NCBI GenBank assembly: GCA_948567375.1
Contig: OX419757.1
Span: 37,138,001 to 37,202,000, forward strand
Length of the DNA stretch: 64,000 nucleotides
From: Lunularia cruciata
Taxonomy: Eukaryota; Streptophyta; Marchantiopsida; Lunulariales; Lunulariaceae
Direction of reading: 5' to 3'
Positions 52,703-64,000 of the stretch are shown here, in pieces. The notes under the pieces are model-generated. The model was not told where the DNA came from, made no database searches, and saw nothing but the letters and a program-made list of their open reading frames with translations. Made by a program: the position numbers and the translations under genes. Every line of letters begins with the position of its first letter. Position 1 is the stretch's first letter.

Positions 52703-55700
52703 ATCTCACTCTCTTTAGTTCTAATGAAATGGTCATCACTGGCTTGCAAGTGTAACATGTACTATTGCTCCTCTTCATCAGCTTCCTGTCAAAGATTAGG
52801 ATGGAAATACTACACCATGCGCTACCTCTCCTCTCTTGTCAATAAATTTAATCTAAAGTAGAAGTGTGCTTCAAATGGTGCAAAGTAATGTGGAGGCAAA
52901 TTGGTTCTCCAATTGACAATCATCTACCTCATTTGCTAGTGGAAAAACTTTGTCCAACTCACCTTTACTCCTACAAACATCTGGTGGAAGAAGACTGCTT
53001 GCTGCATGTTCACGTATGTTGTTCTTTTGGGTTTGAACATAGTTATGATCACTCCTATGATGCTCTGCTTGATCGGATCCCGATAGGACTCCACTTTGTA
53101 GCCATTGTTGGTCTACGGAACAAGTTTCTAATTTCCACGATATCCTCTATAGCATCACACTTCTGATAGAAGGTGACTTAATTGCTTCTCTTGCTTCTTT
53201 CCCCAATACTTATGTCCAATCTGACTCAGTCCATCAAGCCAGATTTCCTCTCTTCCCCACAACTTCAAGGCCTTCCTCACAATACTTGCAGCTATCTCTG
53301 CCATGATGCCTAGAAAACTGAAATTCAATTCCATGCCAGGAATGTAATCCAAAGTCTATTCAAGACCTCAATCTTAGCTATGACATCTAATTGCCTAATT
53401 GCAAAACTCCTCATTGCAAGTGCGTTCTTAGTCTTCTCCGCCATGATTTGCTCTTTAGTTCTTTGGCATTAGAAGACTATCTTCTCTCCTAGACATGACA
53501 CTCTAACCCCTTTTGGACTTCAGAAAATTTCACTCTCAATTGGCTTCTTCACGCACATTACTACAGGATGACTACTCAACGGAACAAGATATCAACTTGA
53601 TATATTTGACTTCCTCTTGTGCAATTGCAATTTTATAGTACCCCATAGTGTAGTCATTTCTTCAGTCAATTTCAAAATCAACTCCCACTTTTTCTACGTG
53701 ATGGCTTTTAGTCATTGTTAAAGTATTCTTCTCTTGCCTCCACAGTTTCTTGAAGTGTACTTTCTTGCCTGACCTAACATGTAGAGAGGTTGTTACACCA
53801 TCTTTGTATCAGCCTTTGCTTCTTGGTCCAAAGATGCACTTCTTTGGATTTGTCTCTTTGTAACCCCATCTGAGTACTTTCAATTCTTGACTCAAGGTCA
53901 ACTTCTTTTGGTTTACTCCAAAGACACATAAGTCCATTCTTTCCTTCTAATTTGGCTTCCTCAATATACTTCTTCTTCAAAAATTTAACAAAAAAAAACA
54001 AAACAAAAAATGAAGGTACCACAATAGTACTTCCAATGCTTGGTTGCAAGGACAATAGCCAACTCTTCTTGTTTGGTGGTGTGATAGTTGTATTCTATAA
54101 GTAATATCTTTTGAGGGAAATATGCAACTATGTGTGATCCGTCATGCCACTCTTGTTGTAGGATTGCTCATATTGCTATGCTTGATGTTTTTGCAACCAA
54201 CTTGATTGGATATTTGAGGTCATATCATTTCAAGATTAGTGCATGTAGCAATGCATCTTTCAATTTTGAAATGCCAATTCTTGTCTGGTTCCTTACATCC
54301 ACTTCTTCTACTTGCCAAATAATGTTATTAGAGGTTGTATGAGCTTGGAGAAGCCCTTGAAATTTTGACTATAAAACCCACCATCAATCCCAAGAAACTC
54401 TTGAGTATATTTTGATCTTTTATAGCACCTTATTTTTAAATGACCTATATTCATCTACTAACACTTGAATACTTTTTGCACTTAATCTATGCCCCAAGTA
54501 GTCTAATTTAGACTTGCTAAAGTTCCACTTTGAATTTTGGCATACAATTGATTTTGTCATAAAATCAGGAGGACTTCTAACATGTGTTGTTTGTGCTCCA
54601 TCATCGTCCTATTATAGACTAAGATGTCATCTAGGAAAATGATAATCGATTTATCCAAGTATGGATGAAATATTTCATTATTAAACCCATGAAAGTGATT
54701 GGTGCATTGGTGAGGTCAAAAGGCATCACCAAGTACTCAAGGTAACCACACCATGTTTTGAAGGTTATTTTGTATACATCTTCCTCAACAATCTTGATTT
54801 GGTTATAACTACTTTGTAGATCAAGTTTGGTGAAGTGTTTTTCCCTGTTGAGTTGATTGAATTGGTCAATATCATGTAGGGATATTTGCTCTTCACCATT
54901 TTTTGATTAAGGCCCCGACAGTCAATGCACATGCACATTGTATCATCCTTCTTCTTCAAAAATAAAACAAAAGCCACATATGGTGATACGTAAGGTTGGG
55001 TAAACCTTTCTATTGCATACCCTTGATTTGAGCCTTACATTCCATCAACTCATGAGGTGATAGTTGATATGCGGCCTTACAAGGAGATGTCTTCCAAGAA
55101 AGTATCTCAATTTTATGATCTAGTTTCCTTTTTGTTGGTAATCTTGACGATAGGTCATCTAAAAAGACATCTTGAAACTCATTTACCACATCTTTCAATT
55201 TCTCATGAATTTTTTCATCTAGTTGTGCATCTTTGGACTTCTCTTATTAGACCCATGAAACATCTTTTTGTCTTACAAATAGCTATTGTCTTTACAACAT
55301 AAATAACATAGAGAGGAAATTCTTACTTGTGTGATATTTCTTTAACACCAATGATAATCCATTGGCAAGTTCTCACTACTTTCTTTCTCTAATTGACCAT
55401 AGGATTGTAATGCTTCATCCACGGCATACCTAAGATGATATTGTAACAAGCTACCCATATCACTTCCCACTCAATATCTTCTTGATACTATCCTATAGAG
55501 AGTGTTACCTTTCTAAGTAACAACTCAATCCTCTTTGTTCGACCATTAAGTATTTCTACTTTTTCATTCTCATCCTTCTCTAGATCCATCTCTAACCTTA
55601 TTGCAACAAAGCAAGACAAGAAATTCTCTATTGCTCCAAGGTCTATCAATAATCTCACTTGATTGCCTTTAGGACTCCATTCACAACAATCAATTATAAT

Positions 55701-56929
55701 TTTGTCTTCCTTAACCTTTACACACTTATCTTCTTCCTCCCCCCACTATTTTCGTTCCCCATTGAGCTAATATGGCCATGAGGACATTTATTGGTGGTCT
55801 TGATTTTTAGATGTGATTTTATATCATTATCTTCAATTCATTTCTCCATGATGTTCAAAGATTGCTTGTATGGAGTCCAAGAGCCTCTAGAAAAATGAGC
55901 ATGACAATTGATGGCTATATGCCACACTGGGCCACAATTCTAGCAAAGACATTGTTCTAGTTGAGTCCCTTCTCCTTGTGGGACTTTATCTTTCCTTTCT
56001 TTGACCCGTCACTGTTCTTCTTGGAGTGGTCGTGCTCCTTGATCTTGAAATTGAATGTTGCTCAATTCCATAAGAATTAGTTCACCAAAGTGTGGTGTTT
56101 CAGCCCGATAATGTTGAGGTAGGACTACTCTTTCAACTCTTCCAAGTGCCTTTGCTATTCTTTGAGCATAGACAATGGCTTGAAAAACAATCCAATAGTT
56201 TTTTTCCATTTCTTCTTAGTGAATTTGCTCTTAAAGTCTCATTTGAAATTATCCAAAGCTTCTATTGGACTCATATTGGTTATTCTGACCTATAGATCAA
56301 GAAATACCTCCATGTACTCTTGTTTGCTTTTCTTTTGCTTCAACCTCCATAATTGAGTTTGGACCATCTACATGGAGTCCATAGATTGAAAATTCTATAG
56401 CAGCTCTTTCTACATTGCCATCCAAGTGATCTCTCTTCCTTTTGCTAACATTGATTATCCCCAAGCATCATACCATGTGAGGGCTTTGTCAATCAAGTAC
56501 CCATAGGGTACTTGACCGAAAAATGATTAATGATCTTAGTTGTGAATAACTAAAAATATCAATTCATTCCTGAAATCCAGTTTTCCACTATTCCCATGGA
56601 CCATTATCCCTTGTAAGGCTTGATGTTGCATATCTTCTACATTCATAATAACAACAAGGCTTCATTGTTGACCGGGATCGGTGTAATTGGGATGAGTGAC
56701 TTTCCAAGTACTTTGGTTGTTGGTACTAGGTTTTGTGATGGTTATCCTTCTTGCATTGCTTGATCTTTCCTTAAGGTATGTACTTGACTTTGTGATGCCT
56801 CCATGGTCATCTTGCTCTCCCAAAACTCATTCAATATCCCTTGCATTCCTTATATTAGATCCTGCAATTAAGGATCTATGATACTTACATATTACAACGC
56901 TCAATTGCTACTTCCTACTTCAATAAAGA

Positions 56930-57355
56930 GTTAATATGATCACTTGAGAGAGGGCATGGACCATTAGGACTACCATTGGGACTTTAGAGGCTATCACTTG
57001 TTGATAATATTTCTCACCAAAGTTGTGGACTATGACATCCCTAAACATCACTTATGGTCTAACCAAATAATGAATTTCTACTTGAGTGTTGAAAGAGACA
57101 CTATTGGGTATATTCAGATCCATTGCATCATAATAGAATAAAGATTGTCAAATACCTCTCTTTATTATATATCACCATTGGTAGAATCATCAAGTTTGGT
57201 GAATTTATCATTATATCTATAAACCTTACTCTAAAATGGTAAACAAGATATACTCTCACTTGCTCATCCTATATATACATAATATTGATATGGAACGGAT
57301 TCAAGAACAAAACTTTGGGTGTAAGAAATTGACCTCTAGGATCCCCATCCATCTC
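56930..57355 (-). pseudogene. Two decayed leader ORFs of G
   Basis: On the minus strand MDGDPRGQF...VRVYLVYHF...ILPMVIY (about 57355-57130) parallels the first leader ORF of C. MDLNIPNSVSFNTQVEIHY...VMFRDVIVHNFGEKYYQQVIASKVP (about 57125-56925) parallels the second. Each has one internal stop. This is the third independent copy of the pair. Confidence 0.55.
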
Positions 57356-57474
57356 CTCTCTAAAAACCCCTAATTTATGGATTGCACTATAGTTTTCTTT
57401 CCTTAAAATTACTAAGTCTTAATAGCTCATGCTCCTCTAAGACGGGTGATCCACTCTCTTGGATTGAAAACCAA

Positions 57475-57486
57475 GCTTTAATACCA
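57475..57486 (-). other. PBS-like site of G
   Basis: TGGTATTAAAGC on the minus strand, 1 nt from the LTR. The tRNA-Met-type PBS with one or two changes. Confidence 0.65.
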
Positions 57487-57487
57487 T

Positions 57488-57979
57488 TGTAATATTTTGA
57501 GTACATGAAAACCCTCAAGAAAAACATAGGAGAAAAACCAATAACTTCACACTCAATACTTTGATGTCTCAAATGAGCACTTTATCTTAATTATATAGCA
57601 AAGAGGATTTCCTCAAAAGAAGCTCAACCTTTGGGTCAGATACATGGATTGGTGACATGTCAAAAAGCTTCACTCTTAGATTAGTTGTATAGATGGGTGA
57701 GGTACCATTAGCAAGCTCTTGTTTAGATGCACAATGGAAGGAGAAAGCAAGCCTTTTTTCTTCCAAAAGGATTTTTATTTTTTATTTTTTAGGCCTAATT
57801 CCTTCATTTAGCCTCAAAATTTGGCTATGAATTTTTCAAGGTATTTTTGACTCTACCTTATTAGTGGAAGTACTCTTTTGGTAACACCTCTATCTGATCT
57901 ACTTAGTCCAATATATATAATTTCCTTCCAAATGTTACAAAGCCAAACTTCACATATAGATAATGTGTTTAGCTAATTG
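57488..57979 (-). repeat. 5' LTR of G, decayed
   Basis: Plus-strand start TGTAATATTTTGAG. It ends near TTTAGCTAATTGTA, where the usual GGTATTACA is lost and repeat F begins. Confidence 0.8.
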
Positions 57980-58675
57980 TACACAAATTGACATCCACTA
58001 GCTCAAAATTAACCTAAATTTTGAGAGATTTAGGCAATGATTTTGCACATTGTTTGATCCACTACCAAATCTGCATCTACTCAAATAGAGGTTTTGCATA
58101 CAATTATTCTCAGGAGATCTAAGATCACAATTAAATGTACCAATGATCCATCAAGCTTGGAGATATCACCAATGCACTCAATCCCTACACCCAATTTCTC
58201 CTTTCATCTCACTTATTTGATGTAATTAGTTCATACTTCCAGTTGAATTGAACTCAAACCAAATTTTAACTTGATCCTCAACTCAACAATTTGCCAACAA
58301 TCAGGTAATGATTAAAGTCAAGCCACATCCACTCTAGTTTAGAGACTCCAAGTGATGCTCACCAGCCTTTGTCCACCATAGCCAAGAACTCAAAGGCATA
58401 ACATCATAAAAGTCAGCTCTTTTGATTCGCACTTTGAAAGTATACCTCTCTATTTGACTTGAGTCTTTGGCCTTAATGGCACTGTTGATGATAATTTAAC
58501 AATGTGAATGGTGGAAGTGACAATGGGTCCCACCATGTGATCAATAGCCTTAACATAAAATGTGGCTACCATCATGTAGGTCATGAGCAACTACCAAACA
58601 AACTATGACTACCAACACTACCACTCAAATGTTTGAATAAACTTGCTTTGGTGCTACAAATTTCATGACACACAA
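57980..58675. repeat. Dispersed repeat F, copy 4 (longest)
   Basis: Shares GGAGATATCACCAATGCACTCAATCCCTACACC, CAACAATTTGCCAACAATCAGG, CCAAGAACTCAAAGGC and CATCATGTAGGTCATGAGCAACTACCAAA with copies 2 and 3. It ends near TTTCATGACA, which would fit an LTR end (CA). No coding sequence. Confidence 0.6.
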
Positions 58676-58896
58676 GATAAAAGTTGAGCAAAGGAGATAG
58701 GAACAAGATCTAACTTTGCTTGAAATATCTTTATCTCCTTGTAAAAGCTTTCTAAATTGGCTTCCTCTCTTAAACAATAGCTTATTGCTTTGTAAATTCT
58801 CCTTTATCTTATTCTACTTATAAATAAAGAGCACAAAAATAGAATATAAGGTTATTTAAGAATAGAAATGAAAAAAACATTCTTAAGAATAGAAAA
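58676..58896. other. Short unassigned AT-rich stretch
   Basis: Nothing recognised. Confidence 0.4.
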
Positions 58897-59317
58897 TGCA
58901 AAAGACTGAGGAGATAAATGAGAGAATAGAATATTAACATAAAGATGACATTGGAACCTTCAAGCAAGCAAAACTCCAAATGTATAGTTGTAGCTTAGGC
59001 TTTGGTATTTATGAACAACCTAGATACAAGGCTCCAAAGAAGCTTCCAAGTAAGGTTGCTTCTAGAAGTTATCTTAATTTGAGTGCAAGGTAAACAAGCC
59101 ATTGATTTGGCATGAAACTTAAGCTAGTTTTTAACTTGGCATATAAGCTAAGCTAGCCTTTTGCTTAGCATAAAAGTTACTCAACCATTTGAAAGTTCTT
59201 AAAAGCTTCTCACCTGGAAGTTTCTTGAATATTTCTAAGATATTCTTAAAGTTACCTAACTATATGCTAATTCAACAACATCTTAGCTATATTTAGCTTA
59301 TACTAACTCTCTCTCTC

Positions 59318-59378
<61 letters not shown>

Positions 59379-59380
59379 CT
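58897..59380 (-). repeat. Decayed A-family LTR (3' LTR of element J)
   Basis: Shares TG-x-AAAAGAC, GAGGAGA-AAAT, the inverted TATA GGTATTTAT and remnants of the GAA/TTC array (GAAGCTTCCAAG, GCTTCTAGAAG, GGAAGTTTCTTGAATATTTC). Its far end is replaced by a CT run and the (TA)n tract. Confidence 0.7.
59322..59376. repeat. (TA)n microsatellite
   Basis: About 27 TA units, preceded by (CT)n at 59308-59319, lying in the end of the decayed A-family LTR. Confidence 0.97.
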
Positions 59381-59754
59381 CATTGCTAGTTCAAAATGTC
59401 TTTATTGCCTTAGAATCTTTGAACTCTCTTATAGCTACTTCTGCATTTTGGAGATTAGAAAGAGGCTACCATGCGGCATTATGAAGAGGAGATCATTTAC
59501 AAAAGTTTTTATATTGAATGTGTTATTGGTGGTCAAATTGTATATCACAATAAGTATACAATCAAATTTAAATTCTTCATAATCATTAATATGGATGGGA
59601 AGAGTATGACATTGGAGGTAAGTAGGAAAGGAAGATGGGTTAGAAACAAAAGGGTTTAACTTGGAAACATGCAAGATAGGATGGATTCTAATGCGAATAA
59701 GAAGTGCAAGTTTATGTACAAGAGGAGAAATGATCTGAATAACATCAAAGGGGC
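59381..59754 (-). pseudogene. Integrase C-terminus of element J (A family), left of element I
   Basis: HPILHVSKLNPFVSNPSSFP matches the integrase end of element A (HPVFHISKLKPFVPNPSSF). A chromodomain-like remnant follows. The upstream integrase part continues at 62839-63219, so element I is inserted in J. Confidence 0.8.
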
Positions 59755-62700
59755 TATAATGTTTTGAGCACAAGATACCTCAAGAGAAACACACGCTTTA
59801 ATTCCTCAATACTCTAATGCCCAAAAAGAGCACCTTGTCTTTATTATATAGCAAAGAAGATACAATCAATGGGAACTACACTCTTGGATCAAATACATGG
59901 ATTGGTGACATGTAAACAATGTCCACCCTTAGATTAGCTACATGGATTGGTGACATGTCAATCTTTGTCCTTTTTGGTTGGTCAAACAAGTTTGACCAAA
60001 GGGGATCTTTAGGGAATCTTCTTATATAAAGCTCAAAATAGTATGGATAAAATATCATTAGAAAGATCTTGACAAGACAAACAAGGGAGAGAAGCTAACA
60101 CATTTTCTTCAAAAGGGGTGTTCTTTTATTTTAAGCTTAATTCATTTTTTTGGCCTCCAAAATTAGCTCTGAAATTTTTTGGGTGTTTTTATCCTTTATC
60201 TTATTAGTGGAAGTACGCTTTTGGTGAAAATTCTATCTTATCCACTAATACCATCATATATAATATCCCTAATGATATAACCAAGCCAATTTCCACCTTA
60301 AGATAATATGTCTAGCTAATGGTATTACAAACTTCCTCCCATTTAAAACACAACATACTTGTGGCAAAGTTATTGCTCAAAAGATTGCACTTACATTAGT
60401 GCATTGATCAAGTTAGTTCAAGGTTCCCATGTTGTCTAATAAAATAGGTATACTTTCCAATGTATGAGATATTTACACATAGATGGCAAGTACCACAAAT
60501 GCATTTTTGGAAAATGTGTTTGATTTCATATTCCTTCATTTTATCAATGAGTGTTGGATAAGGTCGAGCTTCTTGAATGGAAGGAAAGTGGGGGTTGTTG
60601 TATATATTTTTATAGCAAGGAAACATGGAACATTGGATGGATCTTCATATGTAGTGGTAGCTCAAGGTGATAAGCCATTGTGCTAATTTGATAGATGATG
60701 GAGAAATGACCAATAAAATAAGGTATGAGCTTACAAGGGCCAACTAACATGAGGTTGGTTGTTGATAGCCACACTTGATTCCCAATTCTAAACTCCATAT
60801 GCTTACAATGTGCATCTACATATTTTTTCTATCAGTTTTAGGCTATTTTCAACCTATGTTTGGCATTTTCTACACCCTATTGGATTAGGAAACAAAAGTC
60901 TTGACAACATCAACTTTTGTAGCCACTAGGTAGATCTTTACCAAGTTTAAAGGTATGAAAGGATGTTCTACATACATGAGAAAGAGTGTTGTGACTTGTG
61001 TATATGCATTTATTGGATTGTTATAGGCAAATTCCACTAGTGGAAGTAAGGTATCTCACCTTTCTTGCTCCTATAAAGTGATGCCTCAAAGCATGTTCTC
61101 AATAGTACAATTGGCTCACTCTATTTGTCCATTGATTTGTGGATGGTATGGCTTGGACATGGTAAGTTTAGTTTTGAAGATGCAAAAGAGTATTCTCCAA
61201 AACAAATAAGTGAATTGAGTGCTCTAATTGGTGATGAGCACTTGAAATAATCCATAAGGAGAAAAGAAGACAAATAAATACAATAATGCTTATTGGAGTA
61301 AAATCATGTCCTTGGTTGTAGGCCACTCATAAATCATTTTTTTGAGTTGCTCTACAAAGACTCAAATGGAATCAAAACCTAAGGTGGTCTAAGGCAATTC
61401 ATAAACCAGATCCATGTTACCTACTCCCAATGTTGTGTAGGAGTAAGGAGGATGAGTTGAAAGAATCTTGCAATAACTTGATAAGAATCTTTATTGTGTT
61501 GATAAGGTAGGCAACTTTGAGCATACTTCATCACATTGTTGCTCATCTTGCACCAATAGTAATGGTGTTTGACTATATCTAAGGTATTTTCTTCTCCAAC
61601 ATGACTTGCAATGGCAAAATCATGACATTCTACTAGGATGGTGGTTCTTAGGTGTGGAGCATCCAAGATCCACAACTTGCCATCACAAAATGTGAGTCCT
61701 TAGGTATTAGCTATGCCTTTAAATGGTTGAGCTCTTGCTTATTCATCATTCACTAGTTCTATCTCCGACCTTATCGTAACAAAGCAAGACAAGAAAAATC
61801 TCTATTGTTCCAAGGTCTATCAATACTCTCACTTGATTGCGTATGAGGACTCCATTTACAACAATAAATTTTATGTTTATCTCTCTCAACCTTTGTACAC
61901 TTATCCTCTTCTTCCCCTTGCTTTTACTCCTCTCCATTAAGCTATTAAGTGTACAAGATAAATTTACTAGCAATCTTTGTTTTCCGATGTGATTTCAACA
62001 TCCTCCTTTATTTATCTCTCTAAGTTGTTCAAAGATCACCTATATGGAGGCCAAGGGCCCCTAAGAAGGCAGGCACAACAATTGATGGTTATGTGCCCTA
62101 CTCCACTGCAATTGTAACATTGTTTTGCTCAAGATCCTTCACCTTTGGGGACTCCATCTCTCCTTTCTTTGACCTGTCCCCATTCTTCTTGGAGCGATTA
62201 TGCTCCTTGGTCTTGGAAAAAAATATTGCACAATTCCATAAGGATTGGTCCACCAAAGTGTGGTGTTTCAACTTAATAGTGTTATGTCATGACTACATAT
62301 TCACTTCTTCCTATTCTTTGAGCACATGTAATGGCTTAAAAAATGATGTAAGGATTTTGTAGCATTACCTCTTGGAAAAATTGATCTTTGAATACCCATT
62401 TGAAACTGTCAAGAGCTTTTTCTAGGCTCAAATAGGTTATCATGACTTGCAAATCCAGAAATACCTCCATATTCTTGTATGTTATTCTTCTATTTCAACC
62501 CCTATAGTTAGGTTCAAGTTACCTATACAAAATCCATAAATTGGAAATTCTTCAATATCCATTCTTGCATCACCGTCCAACTGATCTCTCCTCCTCCCAC
62601 TAACATTGATCACTCCCAAGCATCATACCATGTGAAAGATTTATTGATCAATCTTTGCTAACACGCTTACATGCAAATATGTTTGCAAAATGATTGGTGA

Positions 62701-62838
62701 TCTTGTTGTGAATAATCAAAGTATCAATTCATTCTTGAGATTCAATTTTCCATTATTTCCATGAAATGTTATCATTTGCAAGGCTTAATGCAAGCTAATT
62801 TCCACCTCAGGATAATCTATCTGGCTAATGGTATTACA
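59755..62838 (-). mobile_element. Chromovirus I (B family), RT and RNase H deleted, inside J
   Basis: Minus-strand element with 3' LTR 59755-60329 (575 bp, ends GGTATTACA), purine tract, chromodomain near 60408-60580, integrase C-terminal domain 60798-60610, decayed core, and integrase zinc finger 61675-61421 (HDFAIASHVGEENTLD...YQHNK). It then joins directly, near 61735, to protease (61973-61746, NQVRVLIDLGTIE), zinc knuckle near 62120 (CYNCSGVGHITINC) and gag (62150-62790). RT and RNase H (about 1.6-1.8 kb) are missing. At the 5' side only the last ~43 bp of an LTR remain (62796-62838). No matching target duplication is visible. Confidence 0.82.
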
Positions 62839-63219
62839 AGAACCTACTCATGGAAAGAAATTTACAAACTTGGGTTTTGAGAGTGAGAGGAAGCTAAGTA
62901 GAGGAAAGCATGACCTAATCATTGTTTTAAAAAGTGAGATCACTACAAAAACTATCAAAATATTGCTTTTGCTAATTTTGAGCAACTAATAGATGAGAAT
63001 TAGCTTGGTGTAAGAAAGAAAATAGCTTGGACAAGAAGTTAGAAGGACAAGGTGTATGAGATGGCAATGGAGCAATAAGAGAATCTAGAATGAGTGGATC
63101 TGTCCATAATAAGGTAGAAGGGAGAGACACTTGTACTTGCTTGCTTGGAATTATTTTGGGTAAACTTTACAACCGCAAGATAAATATCCCAATTAGTGTT
63201 ATGTATATTGATAACATAT
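62839..63219 (-). pseudogene. Integrase fragment of element J (A family), right of element I
   Basis: Plus-strand wording (TACAAACTTGGG, GTAGAGGAAAGCATGAC, GAGAATCTAGAATGAGTGGATC, GCTTGCTTGGAATT) follows element A 155-510 in order, i.e. the integrase core/C-terminal linker. J is thus an A-family element disrupted by I and cut at 63219 by the start of K. Confidence 0.8.
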
Positions 63220-63713
63220 TATAATACCATTAGCTATAGGTGAAAATGGGTTTGGTAATATCTTTAGAGATGTTATATATGACAGTCAAGTAGATTAGAT
63301 AGAATAGTCTCCAAAAAAGGACTTCCACTAATAGTGAAAAAGCTAACAACACACCAAAAACTTTAAAACCAATTTTGGAGGCCTAGACTTAGGCCTCAAA
63401 CAAATGAATTAGACCTCAAAAAATAGAATCTAACTCCTCTTCTAGGAAAGTAGGCATTTCCTTCCCCACCTTGTTTGTCTCATTGAGATTTTTCCAATGG
63501 TATGTCTTTGATGTTGTTTTGAGCTTCTTGCAAGAGGATTCCCAACAGATTCTATCTAGTTAAACTTGTTGGACCAACCAAATAGTGCAAGGATCAAGAT
63601 GCCACCAATCAATACATCTTATCTAAAGATGTAATTCTCTTTGAAGGGATATTCTTTGCTATATAATAAAGACAAAGTGAGTTCCAATCTTGTGTGGATA
63701 TTAGGTTGTAACA
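63220..63713 (+). repeat. 5' LTR of chromovirus K (494 bp)
   Basis: TATAATACCATTAGC...GTTGTAACA, a B-family LTR of the D/G/I subgroup with G-to-A in the first TG. Confidence 0.82.
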
Positions 63714-64000
63714 ATAGTATCAAAGCAAGTGCTATAATTCAATCAAGTGCATCACCTTGATTGGAGGAACATATGCTATTGAAGATTGTAAGCTGCAATG
63801 AAAATTGTAAGGTTGAGTCTTTTGGGGAGAGAATCAGATGGATCCTCTTGGACGAAAATTTCTATCATCTAATTTTCTCTTTTTCAAATTTTCCATCTCA
63901 AGATTATATACACCCAATGCAAGCAAGTTAGAGTATACTCAATTACCAATTTGGAAAAAAATTTCATAGATGCAATAATTTATTTGCCAAACCTTATGAT
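63714..64000 (+). mobile_element. Start of chromovirus K, runs off the right edge
   Basis: PBS-like TAGTATCAAAGC at 63715-63726, 1 nt after the LTR. From 63831 the first leader ORF begins MDPLGRKFLS and is frameshifted. Further on another frame gives KQVRVYSI...FIDAIIYLPNLM, matching REQMRVSLV...FMDRVMNSPNPV of C. Confidence 0.75.

Larger units (their letters stand above)
50841..54023 (-). mobile_element. Left part of insertion H with lysine/glutamate-rich ORFs
   Basis: Begins (minus strand) TGTGGTACCTTC at 54023, right after ACTAT (54024-54028). Minus-strand open frames at 53774-54000, 53155-53352, 51704-52003, 51249-51644 and 50896-51078 share a charged, coiled-coil-like composition (for example KFLLDKVKTLTEMVTQKEGDV, KEEVSKVCIESIHVKAMVKG, KLEGKNGLMCLWSKPKEVDLE). 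They look like pieces of one decayed long protein. No transposase, RT, integrase or known host domain is recognised. A solo A-family LTR (52277-52702) interrupts it. The rest of H is at 41202-42217. Confidence 0.5.
54024..57979 (-). mobile_element. Chromovirus half G: 5' LTR to RNase H
   Basis: Minus-strand element with LTR (57979-57488), PBS-like site, decayed leader ORFs, gag, protease, RT and the first part of RNase H. It stops at GCATTGGAAGT-ACTAT (54028-54024), exactly where D begins. Similar level of decay and LTR subfamily as D. Remnants: gag near 56860-56009, zinc knuckle near 55940 (with a stop in it), protease region with DLGAIENF near 55640, RT at 55198-54765 ([17 protein letters not shown]), RNase H near 54200-54030. 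Confidence 0.82.

Noticed and set aside
59319-59582. Frame encoding (YI)n followed by 60 residues
   Set aside because: Microsatellite translation joined to the opposite strand of the J integrase remnant.

Overview
This is nuclear DNA of a land plant. The evidence is an intact nine-exon NOP56 gene with plant-style GT-AG introns, Ty3/gypsy chromoviruses primed by initiator-tRNA-Met, a Mutator-like transposase with a FAR1-type DNA-binding domain, and an internal CCCTAAA-type telomeric tract. I cannot name the species. Nothing looks bacterial: there are no operons, rRNA or CRISPR arrays. All boundaries were read by eye.

Layout. 1-4904: a nearly intact chromovirus (A) on the minus strand, cut by the left edge. 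4905-8650: AT-rich DNA with a long foldback and a decayed Mutator-like transposase. 8650-21500: the low-TE 'gene island', holding NOP56 (16574-19466, minus), several small tandem duplications, a MITE, and five copies of a short hairpin repeat, two of them flanked by 10-12 bp direct repeats. 21500-28300: AT-rich DNA with a ~3.1 kb element with long inverted ends and copies of a dispersed repeat (F). 28300-64000: a nest of gypsy elements. B (30390-36279, 5-bp target duplication CTCTA) sits inside an older gypsy element E. D (42218-44737, plus) and G (54024-57979, minus) appear to be two halves of one old chromovirus, split by an insertion H whose target duplication ACTAT is still readable at both broken ends. 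Element C (minus) was inserted in H, and part of the stack was later inverted. I (59755-62838) sits in J, an A-family relative. K starts at 63220 and runs off the right edge. Three solo LTRs punctuate the region.

Function. The only gene I trust as active in the host is NOP56, a core protein of box C/D snoRNPs. It has a telo-box-like motif in intron 1, which fits a ribosome-biogenesis gene.

Main points of novelty. (1) A family of short ORFs (about 65-73 codons) lies between the primer-binding site and gag in A, B, C and G and, decayed, in K; in the B/C/G group it is a tandem pair of diverged paralogues. (2) The A-family LTR carries arrays of alternating GAA/TTC modules upstream of its TATA box that match the heat-shock-element consensus. 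(3) The D/H/C/G stack can be read as nested insertions followed by an inversion. (4) A telomeric tract lies in a duplicated integrase segment of D.
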